A stretch of DNA of 64,000 nt from Danio rerio (GCF_049306965.1 NC_133176.1:48592501-48656500), one strand, 5' to 3'. Counted from the first letter of the stretch, positions 45,283 to 58,170 are shown. The notes: generated by a model from the sequence alone, not told the origin. Numbers and translations: made by a program.

Positions 45283-48200
45283 ATGGCTGTTTCCACAACA
45301 ACGAAAAATCTGATGGTGCCTTTGGTGGTTGTGGCGTTTTTGTCTCCATGTCTTGGCATGAGCAACGAAGTGGATTATGGGAACTGGAACTACAGAGAGG
45401 GAGGTAAAAACCAATGAATAGCTAAATACACTTGACATATGAATAACTATTAAGTGTTTAACCAAGCTTAGACTACTAGATTAGCCTAATTTTTCCAGCT
45501 TTCCATGGCATTTCAGATGCGTTTCCCGATTCTTAAAGCTAATACAATCTTGACCTGTTTGTTTTAATGTGGTTAATGATTTAAACCAAAATAATACATA
45601 AAAAATAACCTATTTATTAAATCAAATTAACCTATTATTTAAGTAAAAATAACAAATTATTGGATAGAAAAAACAACACAATTGTGGGGTTAAAAATAAT
45701 AACCCAATTACTTGGGTTAATTTAACCCCTGATGTGTTCTGTCCCATATTTACCCAGGAGTAGGGTTAAAAACAACCCAATTTGGGTAGTTTTTAACCAT
45801 GTGCTTTTTAGAGTGTATGTTAATATTTTGTTTTGGTGCATTTTGATCACAAATTGATCATGTGTCTGGTCACTGTGCATTGCAAGCCTGTGATTTTTAA
45901 TATCTCTTATACTCTAAAAGAAATTTGCTCCTTGTTCAAACTATGTATTTAAAATTAGGTAAAACAACACAACTTCTAAGACTTTTTTGGTACAACTTAA
46001 TTGTTTTATGTTCAATCCACTAACATTTGTTAAGTTAACTTAATTGATTTGTGTTGGGACAATATTAATGTATTGTGTTTACAGTGCAGTCTCACAAGCA
46101 AATAACTAATATTATCTACTATCAAAAAAAGTTGCTAATTTGCAAGAGTTTAGATTTGCTGTTGACATTGGTGGGGACATATCTAAAGCGCATACATAGC
46201 GAAAATTCTTTTTGCGCTTTTAAAAACATAAATAAAGTACTTAATAACATAAAATAAACACTTAATAATACAAATAACAACCCGTCCCATGCTGCAAAAG
46301 TCCATACACATGATTTTATTGCAATTGGGCTTTGAGGAGGTATAAATGTAGAGAAATTTAGAGAGTTGTGTCATGCAGTTTAACTGTTTTATCCCGATTA
46401 TTGTTTTTTATAAGCATGCCAAAATTAAAACTGAATTTTGATTGAATGAAATTTACTGAATTAACTGCACTGCCTTGGTTAATAATATTACAGTGAACTC
46501 GTATCGAACTTGACTTTTGTGCACATGTAGGTTAGTAAGGGTTGACAAAGCATTATTTTATTTTTGAAGTCGATTAAATTATTGGAAGGTACATTTCAGT
46601 AGTTGGTGGATATTGGTGTGGACACATCTCCTCCATCCATGCTAATTCTACGCCCTTGCTAATTTGTACAAATTCAAACAATTTCATTCTAATGAAACTG
46701 TAAAATAAAAAAAACCCTCAAACCTCACTCCTAAAAGTACCTCTCATTGGGGGATAAATATACTAAAATGTACGAATGAGATTAATAAAAAAATAGCTAA
46801 AGAAATTTTACATATTTATCAATATAAAGTGTTCAACCAAGCTGAGACTAATAGATTAGCTCTATTTTTCCAGTCCAATCTCATGGGAAAATTTAAAAAA
46901 TTTACATATTGAAAAGTTGCTAATTTGTACAAACATATACAATTTAATTTGTATGAAAATGTTACATTTTTAAAATAAGGCATACCCCCAAACCCATAAC
47001 CTACTGCCTGCTAGCATTTCGGAAATGTTATTGCTGAGCAACACAAACAGCACACACAAGTATAAATGCACAACTATGCGCAAGGCAGGTGCCATGGGTC
47101 ACGGCAACTGCTTGACGGGGAAGTATACACCAGCCTTATTCTTCATCGGGAGATAAGCAAAATCATACTGAAATTTACAAATAAAATCATACAAATTGAT
47201 ACAAATTAGCAACTAAATAAAAATTTACAAGTTGCCGTGAGATTGCATTGAATTTTATCAGAAATTGTGCAAAAAAAAATGTAGTATACATACAACACAA
47301 CTTTAAATTACTCAGAATCAAGTCAGAATTATAAGCCCCACTGAATTATTAGCCACCCTGATTATTTTTTCCCCAATTTCTGTTTGACGGAGAGATTTTT
47401 TCAACACATTTCTAAACATAATAGTTTTATTAATTCATCTCTAATAACTGATTTATTTTATCTTTGACATGATGACAGTAAATAATATTTGACTAGAAAT
47501 TTTTCAAGTAACTTCTATACAGCTTAAAGTGATATTTAAAGGCTTAACTAGGTTAATTAGGTTTACTAGGCAGGTTAGGGTAATTAGGCAAGTTATTGTA
47601 TAACAATGGTTTGTTCTGTAGACAATCGGGAAAAAAATTAGCTTAAACGGGCTAATAGTTCTAGCCGAAATAAAACAAGTAAGACTTTCTCTAGAAGAAA
47701 AATTATTATCAGACACACTGTGAAAATTTCCCTGCTCTGTTAAACATCATTTGGGAAATATTTAAAAAATCAAAAATTCAAAGGAGGGCTAATAATTCTG
47801 ACTGTAACTGTATGTAAAAAAAACTGTGTCAGTCTGGATTGGCTCTACGGCAACAGATTTGTTCGGATATACAGTTTTCACCAACATAGGCTCATTCTAA
47901 AAATGTAGCTCTATATACATTTCTGGAGATCGCAAATAATGTAGCCAGAGAAACGTATGGCTGCATTTCAACTTGAAAACAAACGATACGGGGCCATATG
48001 ACATTGTTACTTTTCGCACTTACCGGCTGACCGTTTACCTCCATATGGACAGCTTTTCCGCTGTTACTAGTTTGTCCAGTAGCTCACCAAATACGTTGGA
48101 GGATTTGAGACGGAGCAGAGTTGACAGTGGTCAATTTGTGCTTTTTGAAACACAATCGTTTGGGTTCAGGAAAGGAAGAAGGTGGATCAGTCGATCTGTC

Positions 48201-51200
48201 AGACAGTCAGTCAGTCAGCAGGGCCCTCTGGTGAATTACGCGAGAAGAGCAGATACGAATGGCCTTTGAGATCTGAAAAAGTGCACACAGCAACCTCTAG
48301 CAGACTTGTGAAAACAAAAACTGCAAAAAAAAAAAAAAAAAAAAAAAGTAGCTCCTGGGACATATTTTTCTCTCTTCAGAAATGTACATACGTAGGGGTA
48401 CATGATCAGAATGAGCCTGGGTTGGTTTTTGCGAAGCTAATATTAAATTTAAAGCACAACGCTGACATAATAGATCTGGCTTAATACAAAGAGACATCTT
48501 CTAATGCGCACACTTTAAAGCTAAAGCCTGTACTCCAGTGAGAGAAACCTGATTAAAACGGTTGTGAACTATCAGACAGCCTCTTGTCATGAGGCAGCCT
48601 GCCTTATTAGAGACTAACCTCATTGTCTTTGCCCTCACGCCAGCGGAGAATGTGAACGTGGCCAACATACGCAGCGTGACTCGAGTGTTGGACGCCTGGG
48701 GCAAACGCATATTCAAAGATATCAAGACCCTTTTACACTCACAGCCCAATGCCCTTCTGCCAGACTATTCCAGGTAATGACCTGCATTTCCTAATGCCAA
48801 ATGCACTGCTACAACTTCTTTCAAGCGTATTGACGCAAGTAAAGCAATTAGTATAAACCAACCAGCAATATTTTAATAATCTGCTTTCCCTGCTGTATCT
48901 CTTGCTATGTTCACTAAAGCTTTCTTGTCTTGCAAACCTTCACTTACCAAAGTTCTTTTTTGCACATGAAAGCTGCTTGTTGGGCTGTTTTATATAAACT
49001 AGAAAAAGGCACTGTCCTTTGGGGGTTTGTTATCCTGAAGTCGGCAGTTTAACAGACTTACTCTCTGAGCCCTAAGGAGACTGTTTTCGTGAAGCTGAAT
49101 CTAAGCTACAAGCATTGAAACAGCACTTAAAATGCCAGAAAGGGGATCCTCGGGCAAACACATGCTATCCGAATTACTGGAAGGAAAAGGGAATAATGAA
49201 GCCAGGCCTCGATGTTAATTCAGAGCGAAACTGTTAAAGCCGATCTTTTCTGTCAGCTGTCCAGTGTTTCACAATGGTACATTGAAAAGTCATTTGAGAG
49301 AGAGAATTAATGTGATATATAAAAGCTTTCAGCAAACAAAAAGTAGTTTTAGTCTTTATTTGGGATTTTATTTTCCCTTTTATTTAAAAAATCTAACTAA
49401 TATTATAGTGGTGGGAAAACGACATTTAAAGTCTCCTTGAAATCCAGATGACAAATTTTCAACATGCTAGTATTAAAGACTGTGTCAACTGGAAGTTGCT
49501 AAGACTTTTATTCCAGTATGTTGATATTAGGCATGGGCCGGTATAAGATTCTGATGGCATGATAACCTTGGAAAAAAATATCAGTTTCACGGTATTGTGA
49601 TTACTGCTCTAAAATATATTCATTTAAATGTCTGGGTAAAAACTAATACTTTTTTTTAACACAATATTTTATTTTTAGAAATAATGCTGAATTTATTATT
49701 GATGCTGAACTTTTAATATTTTGGAACAGTAATCATGTTAGGCTAAATAATTGCAAAAAATCATTGACTGCTGTCTTCATTTGTTTTAAAAACATAGATT
49801 TATTTATAATTTAAAACAGAATCTTTGGTTATCTTTACTGCTGGAGATACTGTTGTCCTAAAAAACAAAAAAATCTTACACATACCTTAGGAATTGTATA
49901 GTACAAAATTTTGGCGGTTTCAAAACCTTGACTTTTCCAAACCCTGTTATACCTTGAAAATGGTTGTTGTCCCATGCCTAGTTTATCCTAGTTTATACTA
50001 TATCCTAGTTTAGTCTATTTTCTGGAAGGGGATCATGTGTGAACAGACTTTTTTTGAAAATAACAGTAAATTCGTTCTGGCAATTTTCCAAAAAGAGAAG
50101 TTGTAATATTACCTGTAATTTGCTCTGTGTGAACGCAAAAGGAAAATTGCCAGAAAGAGCACATTTACGATTAGAACATGCTGACAAAAGACATCTACTG
50201 CAGCCAATAAGAGCATTCAGAAGCATTTACCTCAGCGCTGTTTATGAAAATAAAAGTCTTTGAATACTTTTATAGGCACATTAAGTTGCTAGTGGTTAGT
50301 GCTACCACACAAATGTCCATCTCGACCTGCGAAAGTGTTCCCCCTTATGTTTACATTGAAGTTGTTCATAATGCTTATCTATCCACAGAATTTGTGATGT
50401 AGTCAAATGTGTAAACATTTAGCTGCGGTTCGTGCTTCTGCCTTTGGATGTCTCTGCATGGGACAAAAGCAGCTGCATGAATGCTAAAGCTTTAAATAAA
50501 AGTGAAGCCATCAATAAAAGCCTGAGCCCTGTTATATTTACAAATACACGTTTAGAGGCCTTTTCTGGAAGAATTTCAAAACGTCCTCGTCTGTGTGAAT
50601 AGCACTATTTTGAATTTCCGAATTTGATCTGGAAATATTTACCTGTATCACTGCATGAAAGGGGCAATTCCCTCATAGCAAACTAATGGTAAGACGGCTA
50701 ACAATATTAATATACAATTGTTATGAAAGCCCTCAGGTGAAAGGCAATTGCAAATAGTCAGACTTTGATATGCGATTACCAAAATAAGCAATTTGTTTTC
50801 AGTGGATTAACTTGCACGGATTAATTATTTATCTTATGCATAAAAGCGTGAGCTTGCAAAATAAACATTGTCATTTTTGATTTCATGCAGACATTAAGGT
50901 TCTCTATGAGGTAGTGTTAGAAAATTACAGCAGAAGTCAGTCAGATTTAGTAGATATAAGATTAATTGCTCTGTAGTTTACAAAGTTTTCGGCTACCAAC
51001 TAGACACGACCTCAACAGAATAAATGCATTATTAATAAATTAGTTTGTTTCCATATGGTCTTTTTATAACAATGTGTACAGCAGATTGCTTTAGGATGTG
51101 CAACATTAGAGAATTACTCATGCAAAACCAGCCTGATCTCATGAGGAAATGTAACTATTTTACGTTTTGTCAGTTTAGGGGCTAATTTGTACGAGTTCGT

Positions 51201-53190
51201 ACAACCACCCCTAAACCCATCTTTCATTAGGGATGAGCAAATCATACTAAATTGTATGGTTGAGATTGTACGAATTCAAAATCAAACTAAATCAAAATGT
51301 TACGGATTTTCCATGAGATTGTGTTGGAAAAACAGTGTCAGTTTTGCTTTCAATTTATCAGTTCAACGTTATCATAAAGACTGTTTTCAGTGTTGATTTT
51401 TTTTACTTGCAAACATCTAACCTCCATGAAGTGAACTAAAGAAATGAACTGGAGGACATTTACATGCATACAAAAAGGCGGAGCTTCAAAACCACACCCA
51501 TCTATTGAATAATCTTCATGGACCAATGGTAATTTCAATTTGAAAGTTCATTCATGCATTTTCCTTCAGCTTAGTCCCTCATTTATCAGGAGTTGCCACA
51601 GCGCGATGAATTATTTTGGTAAATGTTTTATGCAGCAGATGCCCTTCCTGCTGCAACCCAGTACTGGGAAACACCCATGCACACTCACATTCACACTCAT
51701 ACACTAAAGCCAATTTAGTTTATTCACTTCACCTGTACCACATGTCTTTGGACTGTGGGGGAATCCAGAGCACCTGTTGGAAACCCACGCGAACACGAAG
51801 GACAAGCAAACTCTATATAGAAATGGCTCAGCCGGGACTTGAACCTTTCTTGCTGTGAGGCGACGGTGCTAACCACTGAGCTGTGATGTGAAAGTGAAAT
51901 ATGGAAAGTTTTTTATTTTCCTTATGTTTTCTTTTCCTTATGAAATTGGTTTTGGCATTTAGCTCCAAATGATGTTACGCCAGTTCATGTTTCTATTTAG
52001 CTCATTTCCATAAATCATTAACGTATATTGACACAAGTAAAACAAGTATAAAGTAACTATTAATGTGTTTATGGCAGGACTTTGAATGCGTTTTAGAAAA
52101 ATTTATGGCAGAACACTGATTTGGAGTAGTTTCACAAATGTTACAGAGCAAATGAACTCTAAAGTAGAGTAAATTGTGAAGAAAAGACCTTTTTTCTTTT
52201 TGTTAATGTTCTGGAAGCGGCAGGACTGGACATTTGTCATAATGTGGTGTAGAAAGGACTCGTCATTCTATGACACAGAGCTTTTTAACACACCTGGAGG
52301 CAATAGCGTCGTGACCTTTAGAGATTTTGAGAGGCAGGTCTTGGCCAGGAGCACCAGAAGCTCAGCCTTGTCATATTAAACTACGTCCTGTTAATGTATG
52401 TTCTTTGACTTACTGACCCCACATTCTAGTACGCTAAAGTGAATGTGAAATCTCCTTATTCACATCTCTAAATCACAATTGACAGACACTTAACTATAAA
52501 TAATGACAAGCTAAATCATGCATTTTGGGTTATGCACCTTTTAAGAGCTGCACTTTATTACTGATACAGAAATGAATACAGACACCTGCTTACCTTTTGT
52601 TTTGAGCTATATATTTTTTTATCTATTTCTTTGGCTGTGCAGAATTAATCAACTGTGAGAGAGAGAGTCACACTCCCAAAGTTAATTCTGATAATTAAAC
52701 CAATAGCAAACACACAATGTGCTTCTTTTTTGAGTGATAAAGACTAGGTTTAATCAGTGAGTCTATTTATAGATTTGCTATCTGGTGTCTAAAATCACTA
52801 CTCAGCCTGCTTCCCTTAGTCTGTTTTCTCCCTGAACAATGACGCAAGTTACTATGGCAATTCTCATTCAATAGGAATGACCTACAGCGGCGTCATTTTT
52901 CACAATAACAAAAATAGAAGATCATTATTGGAAAATGTCCTATACCTGAAAAGCATGTTCCCCTTTCTAGCACACTAAAAACAACAACATATTCTATCCA
53001 TAACTTATTACACTGAAAAAATTGTTCATTGGATTTACAGTTTTTTTTAAGGTACAAGTGGTTGCAAACTATTTATTTGGGCTGAATTTAGACAAACAAA
53101 CAAAGTTGAACGTAGCTAAATGTAATTTTTTGGTTTAAATTCAGCCCCTATCAATTGCTTGCAACTAGTTAACTCTAAAATAATTAGTCC

Positions 53191-53227
<37 letters not shown>

Positions 53228-55792
53228 AGTCGTCATCACTCCCTATGTACACAATGCACTTTTACACAAGACACTGAAATGTCTCTGTATGAATTTTATA
53301 AGGTTAAATATTTTGTTATTCCTCTTCCTCTACCTCCCAGCAAAGACACAACGTCATGAGACTCTAACATTAGGTTAAATTTAAGTCGATAATGTCTATG
53401 GACAATGTTACTTAGACGTCCAATAATGACTTGAAATTGATATTTGGTTCATTTTAGGTTGTGTTGAAAAGTGTCCAAAATCAATCGACAAGCCGACATG
53501 TTAAACCAACGTCATATTGACGTCAAATACTGACATTTATTCGTCAGGTATGCCAACCAAAACCCAACGGTCATGGTAGTGTCTACACAACATCAAGCTG
53601 TAACCTAGTTAAACATTAAAATTTAGTTGTTTTTAGGTTTTTTAGATATTTTGTTGTTTTTGGACATTGAACATTAACGTGGACCTGATGTTGAGTTCTG
53701 ACGTCAACCCGATTTTCATTTCCAAACAAAATGCAACATTCCACGATGTTGGGGTATAACGTCAATCTGACGTCATGTGCCTGCTGGGCTATAACTAAAA
53801 ACTGGCAACTGCTGAGTGTGCATGAAGTGTTCAACGGTATTCAGTGTTTAGCATAACTGAGTGCACCCCATTTTGAAAATGAATAGTTTTAGTCTTGGTA
53901 AATATAGGCAATATATTTTGGTACATTTAAACAACACAGATTTATTAAACAGATACATTTATTAAAATAATATTTTAGTCACCAAACATAAAGAAAATGA
54001 AATACAATAAAATTCAAGTGAAACATTGCAAAAAAAAATTACAAACTACAAAACTTCAACTTAATCTTAAATTTTTTTCTGCTTCTGATGATTTTTCCTC
54101 TTTTTTTTGTTTGTATTTGTTTGTCCATAACATATAAATCTGGGTGTACTAGTTTCTGGACTGTTATCGTAAGTTATTTTGTTAGATAAGCTTCAGATTT
54201 GGCTTCAGTACTAACTAATCTAATGTACAGTATATGCACAAATATAATATTGTAAATCTTCCTATCAAAATATTAATTGAAAAGACAGATTTGTGGGGGT
54301 GTACTTATATTTGCTGAGATCTGTATATTGTTTTATTCCATGAAAAACATCTTCAGGCTATCTAAAGTGCACTTTATCTTTTCTGAAGATTGTAAGCATA
54401 AAAACATTACTTGGCACGTACACTTTGAATAGTGTAGACTAGTTATAAGTAGCCTATACACTGACTGGGACGTACTCAAGACTGGTTTGGATGTCTAGTT
54501 GGGTAAATGCAAAAGGTGTCATGATCCACTTTACTTTTAACAATATTGGTACTATATTACAAGCTTGAGTCACTTTTATTTTAAAGTTATTCAATGTGTT
54601 ACTTTGTTATTTTATGTATTGTTGAAAGTATGCATTGATATTTTTGCGTGATTTTTTAGATGAACTAAAATAAGCTTAAGATTGTAATATATCGTCTGTA
54701 AAAGTAACATTACCCAACACCAATTATTAACACGATCCGTGCTGCCATTTGTAAGCTAAACTTAAAGAGTGATTGTTTGAGGAAATTTTTATATTTTGGG
54801 AAACTTTATATTTTATTATGGGAAACAAATGTATTTCTGTCGTATCCCTCTATTATTGTAATCATAAACCAGCTTTGTCTGCGTGGTGTTGCAGTGGGTA
54901 GCGCTGTCGTCTCACAGCAGGAAGGTCGCTCGTTCGAGCCTTGGCTGAGTCAGTTGGCATTTCAGTGTGGAGTTTGCATGTTCTCCCTGTGTTCATGTGG
55001 GTTTCCTCCTGGTGCTCTGGTTTTCCCCACAAGTTCAAAGACATGTGGTACAGGTGAATTGGGAACGCTAAATTGTCCATAGTGTATGTGTGTGAATGAA
55101 AGTGTATAGGTGTTTCCCAGTGATTTCCCAGTGGTTTCATCTAGAAGGGCATTTTCTGCGTAAAACGTGCTGGATAAATTGCGGGTCATTCCGCTATTTC
55201 GACCCCTGATTAATAAAGGGACTGAGCCGAAAAGAAAATGAATAAACCAGCACTACTGTAGGCTTTATTTAGTGGCTAGTGGCTAAAGTACCTTTAATAT
55301 CACACATATAAGACGAATATGAATTTAGGCTACACTTCAAAATGAATTTTGAACTACTGAATATTTACATACTTATTTTTATATGCCAGACCCCTGCAGA
55401 AGTGCACAAATAAACGTCAATATAGCCTGCACTTTCTCTCGAAGTTTTCGCACATACAGACTCACTGTTTTATTCCTCTCAGGGTTCGTCCTCTCTCGGA
55501 GTCTCTGAATGATCTCTTCAGGGAGGTTTCACATTTACAGAAGCGCATCACAGACCTTAATAATCGCCTCTCAACCCTGGAGCCCTTCCTCCGCCAGCAC
55601 GGGTACAGGGAGGAGGGGGAGGATGGAGAAGACGGCAGGGGCCCGGAGAGCGCGAGGGCCGGGCCGAGTCAAGCGAAGTTTCCGCGGCGGTACACGGTGC
55701 GAGTGGTCCGTCCTGTGACCCGGGCGCTGAGAAGCAGACGGGTGAAAGTGATCCAAAACGAAAGCAGAACGGTCAAATCGAGTGAGAGGTAG
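45283..55792 (+). CDS. Small secreted coiled-coil protein, not identified
   Basis: Three coding exons: 45283-45403, 48644-48773 and 55483-55792 (121, 130 and 310 nt), with GT/AG borders and phases joining to 186 residues. The ATG at 45283 sits in caccatgg, a strong Kozak match, and the frame upstream lacks such a start. Residues 1-25 form a signal peptide (PLVVVAFLSPCLG), then an acidic stretch with YGNWNYREG. Residues 44-84 are amphipathic (RSVTRVLDAWGKRIFKDIKT). Residues 88-120 form a coiled coil, with hydrophobic residues at 92, 95, 99, 102, 106, 109, 113, 116 and 120 in perfect 3-4 spacing. An EEGEDGEDG acidic linker and a very basic tail (RRYTVRVVRPVTRALRSRR) follow. There is no cysteine after the signal peptide and no membrane helix. 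I do not recognise the family. The exon structure, strong start and sharp heptads make a real gene likely. Confidence 0.75.
45687..45822. repeat. ggttaaaaataaccca element
   Basis: Repeated ggggttaaaaataataaccc, acttgggttaattt and gggttaaaaacaacccaa, ending tgctttttagagtgta. A small element with internal inverted motifs, in intron 1 of the coiled-coil gene. Confidence 0.5.
45940..46090. repeat. Small MITE-like element
   Basis: From actctaaaagaaatttgctc to gtgtttacagtgcagt, with internal ttaagttaacttaa. Similar in style to 53020-53190. Identity uncertain. Confidence 0.35.
46640..47260. repeat. gctaatttgtac-type repeats
   Basis: Contains gctaatttgtacaaattc, atctcatgggaaaattt, gttgctaatttgtacaaaca, and then aaattagcaactaaat and gttgccgtgagattgc as inverted counterparts. 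One or two copies of an element whose ends carry atctcatg and catgagat; compare 51125-51330. Confidence 0.5.
47316..47811 (-). mobile_element. Non-autonomous DNA element, cagttgaagtca family, copy 2
   Basis: Left end atcaagtcagaattataagc, right end aataattctgactgtaactg. Inner landmarks (ggttaattaggtttactagg, tggtttgttctgtagacaat, cagacacactgtgaaaattt) are those of the 11342 copy in reverse orientation. Confidence 0.7.
47830..48320. repeat. CpG-bearing dispersed repeat, probable
   Basis: A stretch with gatacggggccatatgacat, ttcgcacttaccggctgacc and cagacagtcagtcagtcagc. It resembles a fish interspersed repeat I have seen. A 98-residue open frame crosses it but lacks splice context, so I do not call a gene. 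Confidence 0.35.
48325..48347. repeat. Poly(A) tract
   Basis: Read directly. Confidence 0.9.
49531..49981. mobile_element. Non-autonomous element with taggcatggg ends
   Basis: Left end taggcatgggccggtataag, right end gttgttgtcccatgcctagt. Inner caccggtat-like motifs, no coding frame. In intron 2 of the coiled-coil gene. Confidence 0.65.
51120..51335. repeat. Short element with tctcatgag ends
   Basis: Left cctgatctcatgaggaaatg, right tttccatgagattgtgttgg, inner ctaatttgtacgagttcgta. Related in motif to 46640-47260. Confidence 0.55.
51548..51888 (-). mobile_element. DANA/HE1-type SINE
   Basis: Minus orientation. Tail tcaggagttgccacagcgcg and head near 51840-51888. Flanking tgaaagt at 51541-51547 and 51889-51895. 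More decayed than the other copies. Confidence 0.87.
51896..53380. other. Intron sequence without a recognised element
   Basis: Non-coding intron 2 of the coiled-coil gene. 53197-53224 is a short AT microsatellite. 53020-53190 carries short inverted motifs (ggatttacagttttttttaa, gggctgaatttag, aaattcagcccct) that suggest a small MITE. Confidence 0.4.
53385..53795. repeat. Degenerate acgtc repeat
   Basis: Phrases cttagacgtccaataatgac, aaccaacgtcatattgacgt, gagttctgacgtcaacccga and aacgtcaatctgacgtcatg, ending tgcctgctgggct. Inverted relative to 40020-40255. Confidence 0.5.
53796..54873. other. Intron sequence, AT-rich
   Basis: No gene or element recognised; ends with the target duplication of the following SINE (ataaaccagc, 54864-54873). 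Confidence 0.4.
54874..55241 (+). mobile_element. DANA/HE1-type SINE
   Basis: Plus orientation and full length. Head ttgcagtgggtagcgctgtc with a cgttcgagcc B-box; tail attaataaagggactgagcc. Flanked by a perfect 10-bp duplication, ataaaccagc (54864-54873, 55242-55251). It lies about 240 bp before the last exon of the coiled-coil gene. Confidence 0.92.
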
Positions 55793-56052
55793 ATGGAGAG
55801 ATGGAAGATTTGCAAATATTATCCTCAGATAGTAATGTTGTTATTATTCATACAGGATTATATTTGGATTGGAAATTTAATCTTTATATTAGACGTGTTC
55901 GTATAGGCTATCTACTTTTGGTCCTCATGCTCGGGCCTCACAAGTGCGATTAAAGTTCCCCGGCAGAATAAAATAATGTTGGTTATGTTTAATTTAATTT
56001 CTGTGGGGATTCTTTAATGAAATACAGTAGCCTATGTGTATCCAGAACCAGG

Positions 56053-56058
56053 AATAAA
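56053..56058 (+). promoter_or_regulatory. Candidate poly(A) signal of coiled-coil gene
   Basis: AATAAA about 260 nt after the stop at 55790-55792. Another lies near 55966. Either gives a short 3' UTR. Confidence 0.5.
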
Positions 56059-56079
56059 ACTCTTTAAGTATATTTATGT

Positions 56080-56918
56080 CAATTGTGTTTTATTTTTTAT
56101 GTACCCTTACTAAAATAAACCACGGTTTTACAGATAAAACCAAAACAACAACAATAAACAATCACAAATTGACTATTTTACTAACCATTGATTAACCATG
56201 ATATATTTGTCATAAAATGGCAAATGTTTGTACAAATGGTAATCAAAAAGCATTATTATGCTTTTACTATAAAAAAACCATAGTAAATTTTCATATGGGG
56301 TAAATCAAATGGGTTGTTAGACACTTAAATATTCATAAAGTCTGAGATTTTTGAGGCACAGTGCTTGTACCTGTTAAGCTTAGATGTAAGGCTATTGAAT
56401 TATTAAAGTGCTGTCATATACACTGCATGTGTCAAACATTCCCATTCACATGCTAGTCATAAATTATGTAAGCCAGTCAGCATTATTTCTCACAGGCTTC
56501 TAAATAGCCTATTTTGTTAAAAAATCTCTTTGCATTTATGAAAGCATCATTACAAACCATGCTCTAAATTCAGCAAATATTACATACACATTGAATGTAA
56601 TTCACATTTGTTTTTGTTTTTTAAACTGAGTAATAAAAATAAGAGCAGTAGGCATGTGCAGCAGATCAAATCATCAAATATCGAATCAATTCAATTCTGA
56701 ACTCTGAACATCTGCACTGAAGAGCCTACAATAGTTTATGATGTCTCAACTGTCTTTAACGCAGTATTAGAATACATTTTGGACTTGTTTCGTTATCTTA
56801 TGTAACAGAGAGAATTACAATGCTGCATTTTAGAGCTGAGAGGATATAAAGCAAAGCGCCACTAGCCTCCAGATGTGAGGATGGAGCTGGCGTTTTGTGA
56901 TTCCGGCCACAGGGTGGC
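56080..56918. other. Non-coding spacer
   Basis: AT-rich, no gene recognised. Confidence 0.4.
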
Positions 56919-57226
56919 AGTGTTGTGACGAAATTCAATGCGCGCCACTTTGGAAAGCGTCTGACGTCTGTGTGCCAGTGATTTTTGGTTGCCACAGGAC
57001 CGCTTAGCGTTGTAATAACAAACTGAAGTGGATATTTGGTGAGTATTTTGTGTTGGTGAGGGTGGAAGACTATAATGGATGCGTATGACCACATACATAG
57101 GCCTACAGGTTTATTTTTTATTCGGTTACGCAAAACTTTTAGCACCTCTACTGAAGTGTCACTACGAAAACATGTTTGCATATTGATAATTGTTACATTG
57201 ATAACTATTAACGTATACATCAGTTA
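56919..57226 (+). repeat. Local direct repeat, copy 1
   Basis: Shares with copy 2 gtgccagtgatttttggttg, aggaccgcttagcgttgtaa, ttggtgagggtgg, gtatgaccacatac and taggcctacaggtt, in the same order and orientation. It is uninterrupted. Confidence 0.8.
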
Positions 57227-57246
57227 TTAACAATGTAATTTTTAAA

Positions 57247-58170
57247 GTGTTTTGAAGACATTCATTACGCGCCGCTTTGGAAGCTTCTGACGTCCGCGTG
57301 CCAGTGATTTTTGGTTGCCATAGGACCGCTTAGCGTTGTAATACAGGGTGTCCGCAGGGGTCTTAAATCTTCTTAAATATCAAAAGCTAAATTTTAGGCA
57401 TTGAAAAGTCTTAAATATACTAAAATGTTGTAGTGTAGGTCTTAAATCTTTTTTAACAGGTCTTAATTTTCATTTGTTCATGTTTGTTCACCCAATGGCC
57501 ATTAACACCTATACAGTCATCAACAACTATTATCAATAAAAAATTGAACTTTTTATTAAAAAAATATTGCATTTAATTACTTTGCTTACAGTAATATTTG
57601 CTTAAAATCTCTTCATGTATTTACTGCTGAGGATACTGACCTCACCTAAATTTGTTATTATTAAATTATTATTATTGTAGACTGAAGTAGTTGACTATGT
57701 TTTGTTCTATTCTTGGTAAGGGTTATTGGTTTGTGAATAGATATATTTGAAAAGTTATAAGAAATTTTAAAACAAAATTATTATTATTATTATTGTATTA
57801 TTAAATGTATTAATTTTTGATCATTATTTGATAGGGTGAGTAAAAACCTTTTGTAACTGGGATATTCCAAAACTATCCTTAAATGTCATTCACATTGGTC
57901 TTAAAAATGTCTTTAAAAGTCTTAAATATAACTTGGTGAAACTTGCAGAAACCCTGTAATTACTAACTGAAGTGGATTTTTGTTGAGTATTTTGTTTTGG
58001 TGAGGGTGGGAGACTAAAATGGATGTGTATGACCACATACCTAGGCCTACAGGTTCATTTATTATTCGATTCTGAGAAACTTTTAGCAACTTTAAGAACT
58101 AAAGTGTTACTACAGAAACATGTTTACATATTAATAATTGTTATATTAATAATTATTAATACTATTATTA
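57247..58170 (+). repeat. Local direct repeat, copy 2 (interrupted)
   Basis: Same landmarks as copy 1, with about 10-15 percent differences by eye, split by a 615-bp element after gcgttgtaat. The two copies are about 20 bp apart. Confidence 0.8.
57343..57957. mobile_element. Transposon inserted in duplicate copy 2
   Basis: Ends acagggtgtccgcagg and cttgcagaaaccctgt (inverted, imperfect). Comparison with the uninterrupted copy 1 gives an AAT duplication on each side. The interior repeats tcttaaat motifs at both ends and has no coding frame. Confidence 0.75.

Noticed and set aside
47973-48269. 98-residue plus-strand frame between exons of the coiled-coil gene
   Set aside because: Crosses a probable dispersed repeat and has no acceptor/donor pair keeping the host frame.
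56798-57220. 140-residue minus-strand open frame
   Set aside because: Spans a local duplicate whose second copy does not keep the frame; no conserved domain.
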